Below, in pieces: positions 45,501 to 58,491 of a stretch of DNA of 64,000 nucleotides. The translations under genes were made by a program, and so were the position numbers. The first letter of the stretch is position 1, and every line of letters begins with the position of its first letter. The notes below the pieces were generated by a model. It saw only the letters and a program-made list of their open reading frames with translations, was not told where the DNA came from and made no database searches. Origin of the DNA: Unio delphinus (lineage: Eukaryota; Mollusca; Bivalvia; Unionida; Unionidae); assembly GCA_029339505.1 (NCBI GenBank), contig JAQISU010000115.1:9685001-9749000 (forward strand), written 5' to 3'.

Positions 45501-47968
45501 ATATAAACTAGGCGGAGATATCACTTTGGGTAAACCGAAGAAAACAATTAATTGATTCGAGATTAAATTTTAAGTTAATGTTTCTCTTTCTAATTATGTT
45601 ATACAGTGTGTATTTTTTCTATACGAAACAGAGAATTACGCTCAACTTCATTATATTTTCAACTCCTCATCATTTCGATTATGATCTGATCAAATAATTG
45701 TGTGTGCAATCATATACCCATATAATTATTCATTTTGGAACCGCACTCATAGTAAGAAACTAACCCAGAGGCGAAGCAAATATAATAAAGATTGATGCTC
45801 CATCCCAGCTCAATGTGCATCAAAACAAACGCACATGTCGAAATTTCGGGCAGCGCATAAAAAATGGCACAAATATAAATCCTCCATATTAAAATGCATC
45901 TTTCGAATCCCCTGTAAATCTTAATACAAATCCTCAAAACAAATGTGTGTGAGGGAAATATTTCTAATGTCACACTTAACCATTGATTAAAATGAGTAGG
46001 CACTGTACCATTTATGTCATTGACCAGATTGCACAAATGATCCCTAGGTTAGTGATCTTGTTTCCACCTGCATTTCACCTCTGTGCTTTCAGGAATAGAA
46101 CAATTCTCATTTCATAAATGCTACGTACGACATATTTATCAAACTAAAGGTGAAAATTACGCCACCTCCACATTTTACAGAATTTGTTTTGTTTGTATAT
46201 ATTTTGTATCAAATGTATGGTGAAAATGCGCTACTTGTATTTGCTTTTTTCCCCGACATTCTTATGTAACATAGACAATATGATGTGAATACACTCGCGA
46301 ATATTTGCAATTTGCCTGAGGTAAAATGTAATTTTCGTATTCCTGAATTCTTGAATCTGAGAAATAAAATTCCTACTGAAAATTCAGTGACATTTGTTCT
46401 GATATCAAGTATTTTGACAATATTTGAAAATGATGTATCTGACAAACATGCGATATCATTTAGCACAATATGTCTTTTACGGTGTATTATTTACGGAGAG
46501 AACATAATATACTTAATCAAACAGTCGTATACCTTAGCTCTATTTAAAATATAGCTGGAAATTATACATTCCATTATTGAAAATATAACTTGAATTTGGC
46601 TTTTACAAAATATGATATACAAAACCACAACATTTAGATACTTAAATGAAAAATAACTAGTGCAAAAATAAAAAAAAATATCCGATGGTTTCTGCAGATT
46701 TTGCAATTCATATCAAACAGCTAAAGAATGAATTACTGCCATTAACAACAACACATAGGATTTTACGTCGTAATTTAGGTAATGTAGAAAAAAAAGTAAT
46801 AATAAATTGACAGCTTTGATTAGACTCTCAAGAATAATGTAAAATCATAGAACTGGAGAACAATGCAGGCAACAAAAAGAATACAAATTTCAGATGTTGA
46901 AGAGTTTTTAAAAGAAACGCATTGGCTCTATAAAGTGTATTGCAATGCCCACAAACTGTTCTATTTAAATAAATTAGTCCAGCGTCATCGTATTGGAAGC
47001 TAATACAGAGACGCCTAGTTACGTTGCAATAAAAGAAAAAGCTAAAGCAGAAAAAAATGTTTAATGAAAACCTGTTGAAAAATACTATCATATGGTTAAA
47101 AATAATTAAAAGAAGAAATCAGTAAACAGCTCTTTTTGGAAAATTAAACATAACATCTATTTTTCCCAAAATACAAGGTGTAATTTTAAAAATGACATAT
47201 TTCGAATTTAATGCCGAATAGTCCAAATTGTTATATTAAGTTCTAAATGAAGAATTTTCAATTTAATTGCGAATAAAACATTATAGTAAACGTATTGATA
47301 TGCCTATAGCATCATTTATGCAAATTTACCAACTTGTTTGATGCATTGAAATCATCTAATTATGAATGGCTTGTATGATTTAACAAAATTATAGTTTACA
47401 AATTTAATCAATGATCTATTACATAACAATCTGTTATTCAAGTAAATAATTGAAAATAATAAATATTCCCAAATTAAAAACTTTGTGCAATTTTAAATTA
47501 TGTATACGGCTCATAAAGTAAACATAATATTTTCCGTCATTTTAATGTCAAATGTAATTCACTAATTTCATTTTTATTCATTCTTTAAAAGTAAAAGTAA
47601 ACATGCTGAGTTGCGATTTGGCCATATCTTCTTACAATGATCATAACATTCATTCTCTCTAGCAACACCTCTCCACGGGTAAACACATTTAACCAAAATA
47701 TCTGGAATTCATTCATCCATAAAATTGTAGTAGACTGTACAGAGTGTTCTTAGTTTGACTCATGAAATCAATTAATCGGTTAATGCTTCAAACATGGTCA
47801 CTTTTAGCTAATTACCTGATGTGACCTTGTTTAACCACTGTCAACAAAATTAGATATCGTGACTTTTGGTTGACCCCTTTTCATCAAGTTTGCTCTAGCA
47901 TATAAAGCAACGGGTGGCAAAGGATTGGGACTGCTTCTTTTCAACGAACATAGTGGAAACATTTAAAG
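41113..47968. other. Host non-coding DNA, copy B
   Basis: Equivalent to 14334-21173. Dispersed repeat members at 41113-41563 and 45723-46170, degenerate telomere-like tract 42203-42275, ATT microsatellite 42495-42545, TCCGG block about 45075-45290, TATAAAG box 47901-47907. No gene recognised before 47969. Confidence 0.7.
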
Positions 47969-48041
47969 ATGTCGAAGAAGTTCATCTTCCTTCTCTTGAT
48001 CATCTTCATGGCTATTGGACAAAGTATCGCCGGGACCCTAG
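47969..48041 (+). CDS. Exon 1 of a secreted-peptide gene (signal peptide), copy B
   Basis: 24 codons plus one base, ending at the same CTAG|GTAAGC donor as copy A. Two residues differ (MSKK for MSNK, and Leu for Phe in the core), both compatible with a signal peptide, and there is no stop or frameshift. The upstream AACCGGTT palindrome is changed to AATCGGTT. Later exons not found. Confidence 0.7.
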
Positions 48042-49788
48042 GTAAGCATCAGCTACTTAATGTATTTATTTTCAGATAGCTCGTCCGACATTTGGAGAGA
48101 AGAAATAAAATATAATCTTCTCAGGCACCTATAAATAGTTCAACATATTTCACGTAAATATAATGCTCATGTTAACTGTAACCACATTGAGGTGTTCCTT
48201 TGAATTTTGTTAATAAAATTATCATATATTTCTTTCACTCAATATGTTTAGAGTCAATCATTCTAAACCTAATAAGTACCGTCTAAAATTATTTTGTGTC
48301 GAAGCATTATACACCACGACCATTAAAGGATAGTTTAATAAATGGATGGATACATAAATGACAAGATGAACATGCACTATGCAAGTTTATATCCGACGTA
48401 TACATTGCTCGATACATGTAATTATGTTTGACCGAAAAACATAATTACCTGTCGCTACAAATCATTCATTGAAAGTCCTATCTTGCACATGTACATTTAA
48501 TGACATGTTTGAAAGAAACAAACCTTACCGGTAATTACTCCGTCTGCATCTAGCACCTTATAATAATACACGATAATGATTACTGACCGTATTGTGAAAT
48601 ATGAACGCTTCATAATAGTTTGATATTTAAAATTATGTTAATTTTGTATTTATGACTAGTTTTAGATTTACAATCATGTTTCCAATAATTCTCAAAAAGT
48701 TGGAACTAATTTTAATCGTTATAGCATGTGTTGGATATGATTAATTTTGAGACATTTATGAATTCAATGATCTAAATCCCATAGAGAAGAGTCATTGGAA
48801 AAATATCTTCTTACTTAAATTGCAAAAATCGTTTATCACTCCCTATATGATGTTATTTTTAGAATGGTAGCTGGTTCAGCTGTTTAAATTATTCGTCGGT
48901 TAAAACTGTCCGTTGCGATTTTTATTCGGTCATATTACCTAGCAGCATTTTTCAATAAATCAGAAAGATACATTATCAAAAAGTCATAGAATCGGTGTTT
49001 CCTGTGCTCGAAGTGACGTATCATGGCGTAATATGTTCGAAATCATGCCATATGTCAGGTTCATTTCAATATTTTTTTTCCGCAAAATCATGATAAGTCT
49101 ATTGACGAAGTTTGGAAAACTCATGTCAGTTGTGGTTATTATTTAACTATATACCAGCCTAAGGAACGTATTTAGCATTGATGCATTAAGGCATCATTCA
49201 CTTATCTACGAAGACTACTTATTTCCCTTTATCATCATCAATTATTGTTATTATTATTATTATTATTATTAATATTATTATTATTATTATTATTATTGTT
49301 ATTATTATTATTATTATTTATACTGGTGGATTTGTTAATCCAATGAGAGATGATATGGACAGAGGTACAGAATAACACCAAAACGGTATGGCAAAAGTTA
49401 CTTTCACGTGTGCTTATTATTGCTTCCGTTTCTGTTATCTTTACATTATGCCTGCCAATGTTTTGGTTCATTTTTGAACGAATTAACGTTTCCCATCTAC
49501 ATCAATAAAATGTTGTTTTAAGCCTAACACATCTCAATTCAGCGTAATAATACAGTGTTTTATTTTAAACGGCGGGAAGACAACAATTCATTGTTAGACA
49601 TAAATATGATTCTTTCGCGTTGTCAAGAGAAATATACCTTGACTTGGTAGAGACATAATCCGTGTATCTATTCGACGAATACAATCCCGCACCACACAGA
49701 AAGTTCATCCAAACAATCCACAATGTGTTTATTCTACGTTACTCAAACGTGACAACTCTTTGGTCTTTTTCTTACTTAGTTGTCATAT

Positions 49789-49824
<36 letters not shown>

Positions 49825-49825
49825 A

Positions 49826-49898
<73 letters not shown>

Positions 49899-51599
49899 GA
49901 TCTACCCTGCATGCCTACCAAGCAAATATAATTTATCTCCTTCTAGAACAGTATTTTTTTGCTCATTTTCCAACTAAACATTAAACCTTTGACCAGTTGT
50001 CACGTGTCAGTTTAAACAGTAGCATATCATGCTATTTCATGTGAAGGGTATTGTATACACACATCATGCACATAAAAGTATGTTACTTCAAGGGATTATT
50101 TTTTGTGAGGCTTAGAAATTGTTTAAAAAGTTCTGGTTACTGTATTGATTTTAAAGAAAATCCACGGTGAATCAGTTTAATATCTTGAAATATACGTCAG
50201 CTTTAGAAGTTTTGTATTTTCAATTTATATGTAAGCTTTAAGACCTGTAGTTGAAATTTTTACATGGTTTGGAGAATATTTTCCTGACTTTGGACTATGG
50301 ACTATGGCAAGAGCTATTTTCAATTGACACAGGCACAATGGAAAAGTAAATTTAAGACTTTCTGGTTATAACTCGTTTCATAAATGAAAGGGTAAGAATG
50401 CTGAAGATGCAGTTCTCTACACAAAATATAATAAGGATGAATGAAAGATAGAATTACAACCGTTTCTAATAAATGTTTCAAAATAATTATAAACTTGCAA
50501 GGAGCGAGTAAAAAAGTGGTTGTACACAAACTACTAAAATTAAGAAAAAAGGAAAACAATGAGGATCAGCTGCAAGTTTCAAACTCACAACCACTTCTTT
50601 GAAAACCGATACGCACATAAAAACAAATGTCCGTGTTTATATATGGTATAAAATGCATTTTGGAATTGCAGTTAAGTTTCTTAAAAAAACACTTTTCCAC
50701 CATATATGCAACTTAAACATACATTTTTAGCCAATATCAATTGAGTTTGAGATGGTAATGTTGACTGATGGTAGATATTTGTAAAATGCTTTCATCCCAT
50801 CACAAGAGATATTTTTGACATGGAGACTCTCCACAAAACGAAGAGATCCTAATCAAAGCGGATGTAGCATTATGCATTTTTCTGGAATCGGTTTAGTCTC
50901 CGTCTGTTTGAATTACACAATGCTGTGGCAGAGAAAATGTATATCCAAATTGTTTAAATCATGGATAATAATTGTGCTAATGTTAGAGGGTTACAATTGC
51001 AAGTTACATTTTGATGTATCTCTCCAACGACTTTACCAATCACTTAGCAATGATGTCTACATGTTTTGAACTGACCAAGAAATATTTTTGGCAAATGCAA
51101 GCGTTTTGTCTATATAGGTTTTATATACCTTGAATCAATACAATGAATTTTATATACAAAACAGCAGGATTCTAGCACAATTTGCGAGTTGTATGATTCG
51201 TTTATATATAAAGAGAATCAAGCTGGGCGTTAAAATTGTCAAATTCTGCAAAATTCACAAACGGTACTCTTAACTGGTTTAAATTTTTTTCTTCAAACTC
51301 TAGCATTTTGTTTCAACTGCTCTGGCATTAAACTGTGCTGATCTACATTTACAGAGCAGTAAGCTACGTGATGATCTCTTAAGATATATTTTGACACTTA
51401 TACGACTGAAGGCAAAGGAAACGTTTCTGACTGTTTGATTTCATCCATGATAAATATTTGAGGCTACTAATTGCTATAAACTATACAAAGTAAACAAACA
51501 CGTTAATAATCAATATCGTGGAGCTTGAACTGCTGAGGAAAATGTATCAAAGTTAGGTTTGTTATTTGCAGAAGTTATATATTTGTTTGTCTGGTACCA
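48042..51599 (+). other. Intron or intergenic DNA after exon 1, copy B
   Basis: Equivalent to 21247-24744. ATT array 49244-49318 and expanded ATCT array 49790-49898. No exon identified. Confidence 0.5.
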
Positions 51600-51815
51600 C
51601 TAATACGGGTAACAAGTATATATAGGTATATGTAGCAACGTGTCGCAAAGAACTGTGAAACATTATTAGGTTTAACATAGTGAGAACGTTGAAAGCATTA
51701 TTTATTTTTCTCTTGATGGCTGTTGGACAAATTACAACCCACCGTCCAAAAACTAATATTATATAAAGCAATCTATAATGATATCTCTGATCGCTTGGAG
51801 ACAAAAAAAAATTAA
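51600..51815 (+). pseudogene. Decayed paralogue of secreted-peptide exon 1, copy B
   Basis: Same decayed promoter, exon and intron remnant as 24745-24955. The LFIFLLMAVGQ frame is still readable near 51685-51730, without ATG or donor. Confidence 0.6.
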
Positions 51816-51875
51816 ATATAATTTCCTCAAGAACGGACGGTTAGGACTGCATAAGTCGTTGCCATAGCACGAAAA

Positions 51876-52004
51876 CATTTCGAACATTGATGCACTCACA
51901 TTGGCTAATAAAAAAGCATTCCTCGTTATACATCAATCATATTTTCCTTTTGATTATAATTATTGTTAATACTAATACTATTATTATTATTATTATAAGT
52001 GTCA

Positions 52005-52061
<57 letters not shown>

Positions 52062-52642
52062 GTTATTATTATCATTATTATCATTATTATCGTTAATTAT
52101 TAGTGTATTGTACCTGCCGGCCAGATGGATGTATAGGGAGTGAGGAACAATTCATTCTCACTCCTTGCACGGACAAATCGACACTTTGTTGTCCATCATC
52201 GTGAACGACGTAACATCCACGTAAGTCTTTGGTGACTTCTCATGACGTTTCTTTTGCTGGTCTCTGCCTCTCTTAGTTTCACTTACAATTGTACGAATAT
52301 GTGTCACTTAGATTATAATCATATGTAATTTTTTGAACGGAACTATTTTTGTTTGGCACCAACTTGTAATTATTATCCATTTGGATGCCTTAGTCCAACT
52401 GTTTTCTCTATATTTTTTTCACTGGTCAAATAAATCTAAATTAGATTTTTTAATTATTGGAGTTTGAGAAACAATACCAACTGGTAACAATTGTGTATGA
52501 CAAATCCATTTGTCTGCTATATGTTTATATTTTGTTAATATTCACCTCGACTTCATAGGCTTCCCTACATAAACAGAACATACAAACCAAATATGTGTTT
52601 AGTGTGCATTACAAGCCAAGTTGACACCATGTCTTTACTTTT
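51876..52642 (+). repeat. Long inverted repeat, left arm, before copy C
   Basis: Counterpart of 25016-25798 with ATT array 51979-52098. No viral genes follow it inside the window, so this arm belongs to a third element that is truncated or rearranged. Confidence 0.8.
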
Positions 52643-52924
52643 GAGTCTCGTATGTTATTTAAGGACTGATTGAGGTTAATTACTATGCGAAAATCATCAA
52701 AAAAGTAAAAGTGTTAACTCCTACAACGTCTTTTATTTTATATTTTGAAGAAATTAACCCTTAACTAAAATCAACAAAGATAATGTTGTGTCATGATTTT
52801 GTGTATTTTTTTATTTTGTTTGTATTTTACAGGTGACATGAACAAATACGGGCTGTTATTAAAGTTTGAAGTCCGGAACGTAAAAAAGAAATAAATTTGA
52901 TTGAACCTAAAATTAATTTTTTTC

Positions 52925-53005
<81 letters not shown>

Positions 53006-53129
53006 TTACCTGTCTGTCTATCCATTTATCTATCTAATGGTTTGAACGTCACTTTGTGTTGAATAAGTAAAGCAATTATCTTGTTACTTAAGCTGTAATA
53101 GCTAATTCCTTTATCAAAATTTATATAGA
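52643..53129. other. AT-rich spacer with TA microsatellite before copy C
   Basis: Equivalent to 25799-26281. (TA)n at 52926-53003 is about eight units longer than in the first copy. The possible exon frame is interrupted here. Confidence 0.5.
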
Positions 53130-53606
53130 GTTAGGATTTAAATTAAATTAGCTTTATAATTGCTATAATAAGAATATGTCACGCATATTCTTTGCACGGA
53201 CCTAAGGAGAATTATTACGAGAGAAATATTATGAAGTTTATAGTGGCTTTCGAACCCACAACTCCTGCGAGACTATGACAACCCCGTCAGTTTACAGGTG
53301 AAAAAAATGCTTTCGTTCCAGACCAACAAACAACTACAAAAAGAGTTGCTTGAAGATCGGTTTTAAATGTGCATTTGATCACGTGCAAACTCGTTTCCGT
53401 AATTAGATATTTCATACATCGTATACCTTGGTACTGGCGTAGTTAGGATTTAAATTAAATTAGCTTTATAATTGCTATAATAAGAATATATCACGTATAT
53501 TCTTTGCACGGACCTAAGGAGGATTATTACGAGAGAAATATTATGAAGTTTATAGTGGCTTTCGAACCCACAACTCCTGCGAGACTATGACAACCCGTCA
53601 GCTCAC
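53130..53606 (-). repeat. Two tRNA-like units before copy C telomeric repeats
   Basis: Direct pair at 53130-53299 and 53441-53606 with the same B box (GTGGGTTCGAAAGCC, minus strand) and the same abrupt transition to TTAGGG. Confidence 0.65.
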
Positions 53607-53608
53607 AG

Positions 53609-53632
53609 GTTAGGGTTAGGGTTAGGGTTAGG
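53609..53632 (+). repeat. Telomeric TTAGGG repeats, copy C
   Basis: About four units between the tRNA-like unit and the PLE-C 3' end. Confidence 0.95.
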
Positions 53633-55857
53633 TTTTAAGAGTAGGGTGGGAGTTTGTAAACTCCCACGTGCACGGGCCTAGGGAAAATTAATCGCATTAC
53701 CTCCTTATTTTGTTTCTTATGAGAATGTCGCATAGGTTCTTGTTCTTCCGATATGCCGTTATGAGCTTTTGATAATAAATGCAAGGAAAGTCCTTCTGAA
53801 TTTTAACGAATCCTTCTCTAATCAATTTTGCTGCAAGAGTTGCTTTAGTATTGTATGTGATAACGAATGGTATAATGTCTATCACTTCTTCGTGCAAATT
53901 AAGGCCGAAAGGTCTAATCGTTCCTAGTTTCTTGATCCAATAGGCCTCTCTTTTGGTAAGATTTTGAATATTTACTACCATTTCAATGGGAAAGATTGAA
54001 CAGTCATCCAACGAGTGTCCCTCATTATTAAAATGAGTGGAGATGGATTTATTTGCCTTATGAATTATGTCAAAGCGGTGTCTAGTAAAACGATCTCTAA
54101 GTGTCAGAGTGGTTTATCCCACATATTGTTTACTGCATAGATTACACGTAATCAAGTAAATGATGTTTCTAGAATTACAAGATAAGTTTTGTTTGATTAA
54201 AAAGGTTTGGTTATTCGTATGGCTGGTGAAATTGTTTGATTCCCTAACAAATGGGCAGGTCGCGCATCGTCGGCCTTGACATGACGTAGCTTTCCCTAAA
54301 GTACGCACGTCCCCCCTAAGTTCACTTAAAGTGGTGTTTTGATTTTTCTTAGGAGTCGTTTGGAGTAGCCCCTCTCCCTCAAAGTTCTGAATAGTGTGGT
54401 ACTAGCCTTCTCAAAGTCCTCATTTCTTGTACAAAGCCTGTGGAATCGAATTATTTGTGATTTTAGAATTCCCGTAAATGTATGTCTAGGATGGAAGAAA
54501 GATTTATGGAGTAACTGCTGCGTGTCGGTGGGTTTAACATAAACTTTGGAGTCAAGCTTTCTCGTATGTTCAAACTGTGGTCCTTAAAAAATGGTCGTAT
54601 CTAAAAAATCCACCGAAGTGTCCATCACACATGCCTTTAATTTGACCGATGGGTGGTAACTGTTTAAAATCGATAAAAAGGTATCAAATTTCTTTCGTGA
54701 AAATGGCCAAATTAAAAAGATGTCATCTAAATCTAAAGTAAACTAGGGGGAGATAATTACACCTTTTGAAAACTTCTTTCTCCTATTCGGCCATAAAGAT
54801 ATTGGCGTAACTAGGGGCAAATTTCTTGCCCATGGCGGTCCCAGAGATTCGGAGGTACCATTTTCCATTGAATTCAAAAACATTATTTACGAGACCAAGT
54901 TTCAGCAGTTCTAATATTTCCAGGTCTGGTCTTTTCGGGTCGGGGTTACTTCTGAAACAATTTAATACAGCTTGCAAGCCGTCCTTGTTATCGATATTAG
55001 TGTACATGCTTTCCACGTCTAAAGTAACAAGTAGACTATTTTGCGCAATTTTGATATGCCTAATTTTATCTAAAAAATCGTTCGTATCTCTAAGATATGC
55101 TGGATGTTTCGTCGCCAAAGGTGCTAAAAAGGAATCTACGTACTATGAAATTTGATAAGATTCGCTCCCCACATCCGATACGATAGGTCTACCCTGTAGA
55201 ATTTTGTAGGGATTATACCAAGTTGCTGGTTCTTTATGAATTTTTGGCAAAGTGTAAATATGTCTCGGTCTGGGCTTCTCGGGTGGTGTTAGAGAAGCTG
55301 CTTGGTTCATTTTTTATGAATCTATTTTTTACCAATCTATGCACAAGCAGTGTAATCTTTTTAGCCGTTTCGGGATAAATCGGGTGTTGTATTTGTTTGT
55401 AATGTTTCGTATTACTTAGTTGTTGATTAATTTCCTCTATATAGTGCGCAGTATCTAGAATGACTGCTGTTGAACCTTTATCGGCTTTTCGTATGACAAT
55501 ATCTTTATCTAGTTTTAGAGTTGTTATTGAAGTCCGTTGGGCTTGAGTTATATTAGGTTTTTCTTTCTCATATTTCCGTCGTGAAATTTGTTTAAAAATC
55601 CTATCCGTAATATTTCTAATGCTTGACGGAAATGTAAATGGTGGAGGGCACCATTCGCTTTTTCCCACAAAAGGGACTTTTTCTGATTTGTTTTTCAAAT
55701 GAAAGAGATTAGTTATCATCAGCTTTCTAGTAAATCCTTTCACTGGTTGAGTGACTGTCGCTAACACCATATATCTAGGAGTCGGAACGAATTTTAGACC
55801 TTTATTTAAAACTGAAAATTCTATGTCTGTGAGTCTCCTAGAGCTCAAGTTTACCAC
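53633..55857 (-). pseudogene. Penelope-like element C: RT plus GIY-YIG with N-terminal region
   Basis: The longest PLE. Beyond the part seen in A and B it has the RT N-terminal region (55857 down to about 55300: NLSSRRLTDIEFSVLNKG, then the KADKGSTAVIL motif typical of PLE RTs). Breaks: frameshift near 55300, stop at the counterpart of 1529, frameshift at FLDD (near 54725), frameshift near 54340 and the shared nuclease stop 54114-54116. Motif B (ISGTAMGKKFAPSYANI) is readable. Palindrome at 53646-53667. The first ORF2 codons follow about 20 nt after the end of ORF1. Confidence 0.92.
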
Positions 55858-55877
55858 TGTATTCCCTAGCTGTTTTA

Positions 55878-56617
55878 TTATCTCCTACGTGCAGTTTTCC
55901 GGACCTGCTGAAAATCCTGCTTAAGTTCGTCCATCTGTTCGTACCAGTTTTGCAAAACGCCCTGTGCCGACTTTGGGCTCCAATGAATTCCATCCCGACT
56001 GAACACCATCATGTCTCTATTTCCGGTGTACAACGCATTTACTCCCTTGATTCGAATCTTGGGGATAGTTGTGTTTAATTCGGATAGGTTGTACGCCTCT
56101 GTTGGCTTATTGGTTTGGAGAGTTTCCGAAATCGGAATCATCGCTATAAAATCTCGGATTTAGTGAATTTTCCCCGAGTATTTCTCAGTAGGTGTTTCAT
56201 AGATTGACTAACTTCAGTTGTGTTTGGGTTGTCCCTATCATTAATTCATACACTAAGAATGATTCGTTTAGGTTTTCCTTGATAGCGATCATTCCTTACT
56301 AATTATATCATACGTTTAATTTTAGCCCCAGAGTACGACTCCACCTGTACATTTTTGTGCGCCAAATTGCTCATTTTAGACAGATTTGAGTCCACGATAA
56401 TCAGATCTGCACTGCTTATTTTCGATATGTCCCAATCCGACTTTGGGCCATTGTGCCTCGTTACTCTGCCCGGTTTTGTGGATGATCTAACAATAGTGGC
56501 ATACGTTTGCTTCGGGACAGTCGGAGATGTAGTAAGCGACCCTACCGGGGATAATGACCGTCGCCCTGGTGAAAGACTCCGTCTTAGTGACGGTGACGGT
56601 GACCTTGACCTTACCAT
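55878..56617 (-). pseudogene. PLE-C ORF1: SR-rich N-terminus plus SGNH/GDSL hydrolase
   Basis: The ATG at 56617-56615 opens an Arg/Ser/Pro-rich head (MVRSRSPSPSLRRSLSP). An SGNH-type hydrolase fold follows in order: IIVDSNLSKM (block I, Gly of GDS not present), VESYSGAKI, a block around INDRDNP, and the catalytic-type DGIHWSP near 55970. It ends in a charged tail (QQVRKTARRR) at 55878. Stops near 56305 and 56242 and a frameshift near 56155 break it. Esterase-like ORFs are known from CR1-like LINEs and from bdelloid terminons; here one sits directly upstream of a PLE RT in the same orientation. Confidence 0.72.
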
Positions 56618-56622
56618 CGTAT
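56618..56622. other. Head-to-head junction of PLE-C and PLE-D
   Basis: The ORF1 start codon of PLE-C (minus, 56617) and the outer edge of segment X of PLE-D (plus, about 56622) are separated by no more than about 5 bp. It is the centre of the palindrome spanning 53.1-59.0 kb. Confidence 0.75.
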
Positions 56623-56768
56623 CCAATATATTTAGTGCTGGAACAGACAGACACCTGGACAGTCGAGATATGGAATTCAAAGCAGCAGTTGCACCTTTTG
56701 CTATGGGACTCGATGAAATGCTTACCAATTTCTTATCTAATGACCTTCTTCTGATTGTGCATAGATTG
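56622..56768 (+). repeat. Segment X, copy D
   Basis: Same piece as 1725-1867 in opposite orientation, starting at ATCCAATATATTTAGTGC and leading into HRLVKNRFINKK of the PLE RT. Its presence shows that D descends from the same 5'-variant as A and B, not from C. Confidence 0.75.
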
Positions 56769-58470
56769 GTAAAAAATAGATTCATAAATAAGAAACAAGT
56801 AGCTTATCTAACCCCACCCTAGAAGCCCAGACCGAGACATATGTACACTTTGCCAAAAATTCATAAAGAACCAGCAACTTGGTATAATCCCTTCAAAATT
56901 CCACATGGTAGACCTATCGTATCGGATGTGGGGAGCGAATCTTATCAAATTTCGGAATACGTAGATTCCTTTTTAGCACCTTTTGCGTCGAAACATCCAG
57001 CATATTTTAGAGATACGAACGATTTTTTAGATAAAATTAGGCATATCAAAATTCCGCAAACTAGTCTACTTGTTACTTTAGACGTGGAAAGCATGTACAC
57101 TAATATTGATAACAAAGACGGCTTGCAAGCAGTATTAAATTGTTTCAGGAGTAACCCCGACCCGAAAAGACCAGACCTGGAAATTTTAGAACTGCTGAAA
57201 CTTTGTCTCGTAAATAATGTTTTTGAATTCAATGGAAAATGGAACCTACAAATCTCTGGGGCCGCCATGGGCAAGTAATTTGCCCCTAGTTACGCCAATA
57301 TCTTTATGGCCGAATAGGAGAAAGAAGTTTTCAAAAGGTGTAATTATCTCCCCCTAGTTTACTTTAGATTTTTGGATGACATCTTTTTAATTTGGCCATT
57401 TTCACGAAAGAAATTTGATACCTTTTTATCGATTTTAAACAGTTACCACCCATCGGTCAAATTAAAGGCATGTGTGATTGACACTTCGGTGGATTTTTTA
57501 GATACGACCATTTTTAAAGGACCACAGTTTGAACATACGGGAAAGCTTGACTCCAAAGTTTATTTTAAACCCACCGACACGCAGCAGTTACTCCATAAAT
57601 CTTCCTTCCATCCTAGACATACATTTACGGGAATTCTAAAATCATAAATAATTCGATTCCACAGGCTTTGTACAAGAAATGATGACTTTGAGAGGGCTAG
57701 TACCACACTATTCAGAACTTTGAGGGAGAGAGGGGCTACTCCAAACGATTTCTAAGAAAAATCAAAAACACCACTTTAAGTGAACTTAGGGGGGAAGTGC
57801 ATACTTTAGGGAAAGCAACGTTATGTCAAGGCAGACGATGCGCGACCTGCCCATTTGTTAGGGAATCAAACAATTTCACCAGCCATACGAATAATCAAAC
57901 CTTTTTAATCAAACAAAACTTATCTTGTAATTCTAGAAACATCATTTACTTGATTACGTGTAATCTATGCAGTAAACAATATGTGGGATAAACCACTCTG
58001 ACACTTAGAGATCATTTTACAAGACACCTCTTTTACATAATTCATAAGGCAAATAAATCCATTTCCAATCATTTTAATAGCGAGGGACACTCGTTGGATG
58101 ACTATTCAATCTTTCCCATTGAAATGGTAGTAAATAAGGAAAATCTGACCAAAATAGAGGCCTATTGGATCAAGAAACTAGGAACGATTAGCCCTTTCGG
58201 CCTTAATTTGCACGAAAAAGTGATAGACATTACACCATTCGTTATCACATACAATACTAAAGCAACTCTTGCAGCAAAATTGATTAGAGAAGGATTCGTT
58301 AAAATTCAGAAGGACTTTCCTCGAATTTATCATCAAAAGCTCATAACGGCATATCGGAAGAACAAGAACCTATGCGACATTCTCATAAGAAACAAAATAA
58401 GGAGGTAATGCGATTAATTTTCCCTAGGCCCGTGCACGTGGAATTTTACAAACTCCCACCCTACTCTTAA
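56769..58470 (+). pseudogene. Penelope-like element D (inverted): RT plus GIY-YIG
   Basis: Plus-strand copy, visibly more diverged from A, B and C than those are from each other. The RT active-site stretch VYFRFLDDIFLIW is in frame here (57355-57393), as is the stretch that carries the 1529 stop in the other copies. Breaks of its own: stop near 56820, stop at 57276-57278 in motif B, stop at 57317-57319, stop near 57645 and a frameshift near 57740. The nuclease stop after YVG (57989-57991) is shared with all copies. It ends with IRNKIRR at 58408 and the diverged palindrome. Confidence 0.92.
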
Positions 58471-58491
58471 AACCTAACCCTAACCCTAACC
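58471..58491 (-). repeat. Inverted telomeric repeats at PLE-D 3' end
   Basis: AACCTAACCCTAACCCTAAC, about three CCCTAA units, mirror the TTAGGG blocks at the left arm. Confidence 0.92.

Larger units (their letters stand above)
1..53607. repeat. Tandem duplication of a 26.8 kb unit (copies A and B)
   Basis: Positions 1-26759 and 26760-53607 carry the same series of features in the same order. The offset drifts from about 26771 to 26836 because of small private indels. A third copy starts at 53608 and leaves the pattern near 55300. Homology covers PLE, viral block, inverted repeats and host flank. Private nonsense mutations, homopolymer indels and different microsatellite lengths in each copy argue for a real, aged duplication rather than an assembly echo. 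Identity of about 98-99% is judged by eye. Confidence 0.95.

Noticed and set aside
1..53607. Assembly artefact producing a false tandem repeat
   Set aside because: Numerous private substitutions, indels and microsatellite differences are spread over the whole unit. Still worth long-read confirmation.
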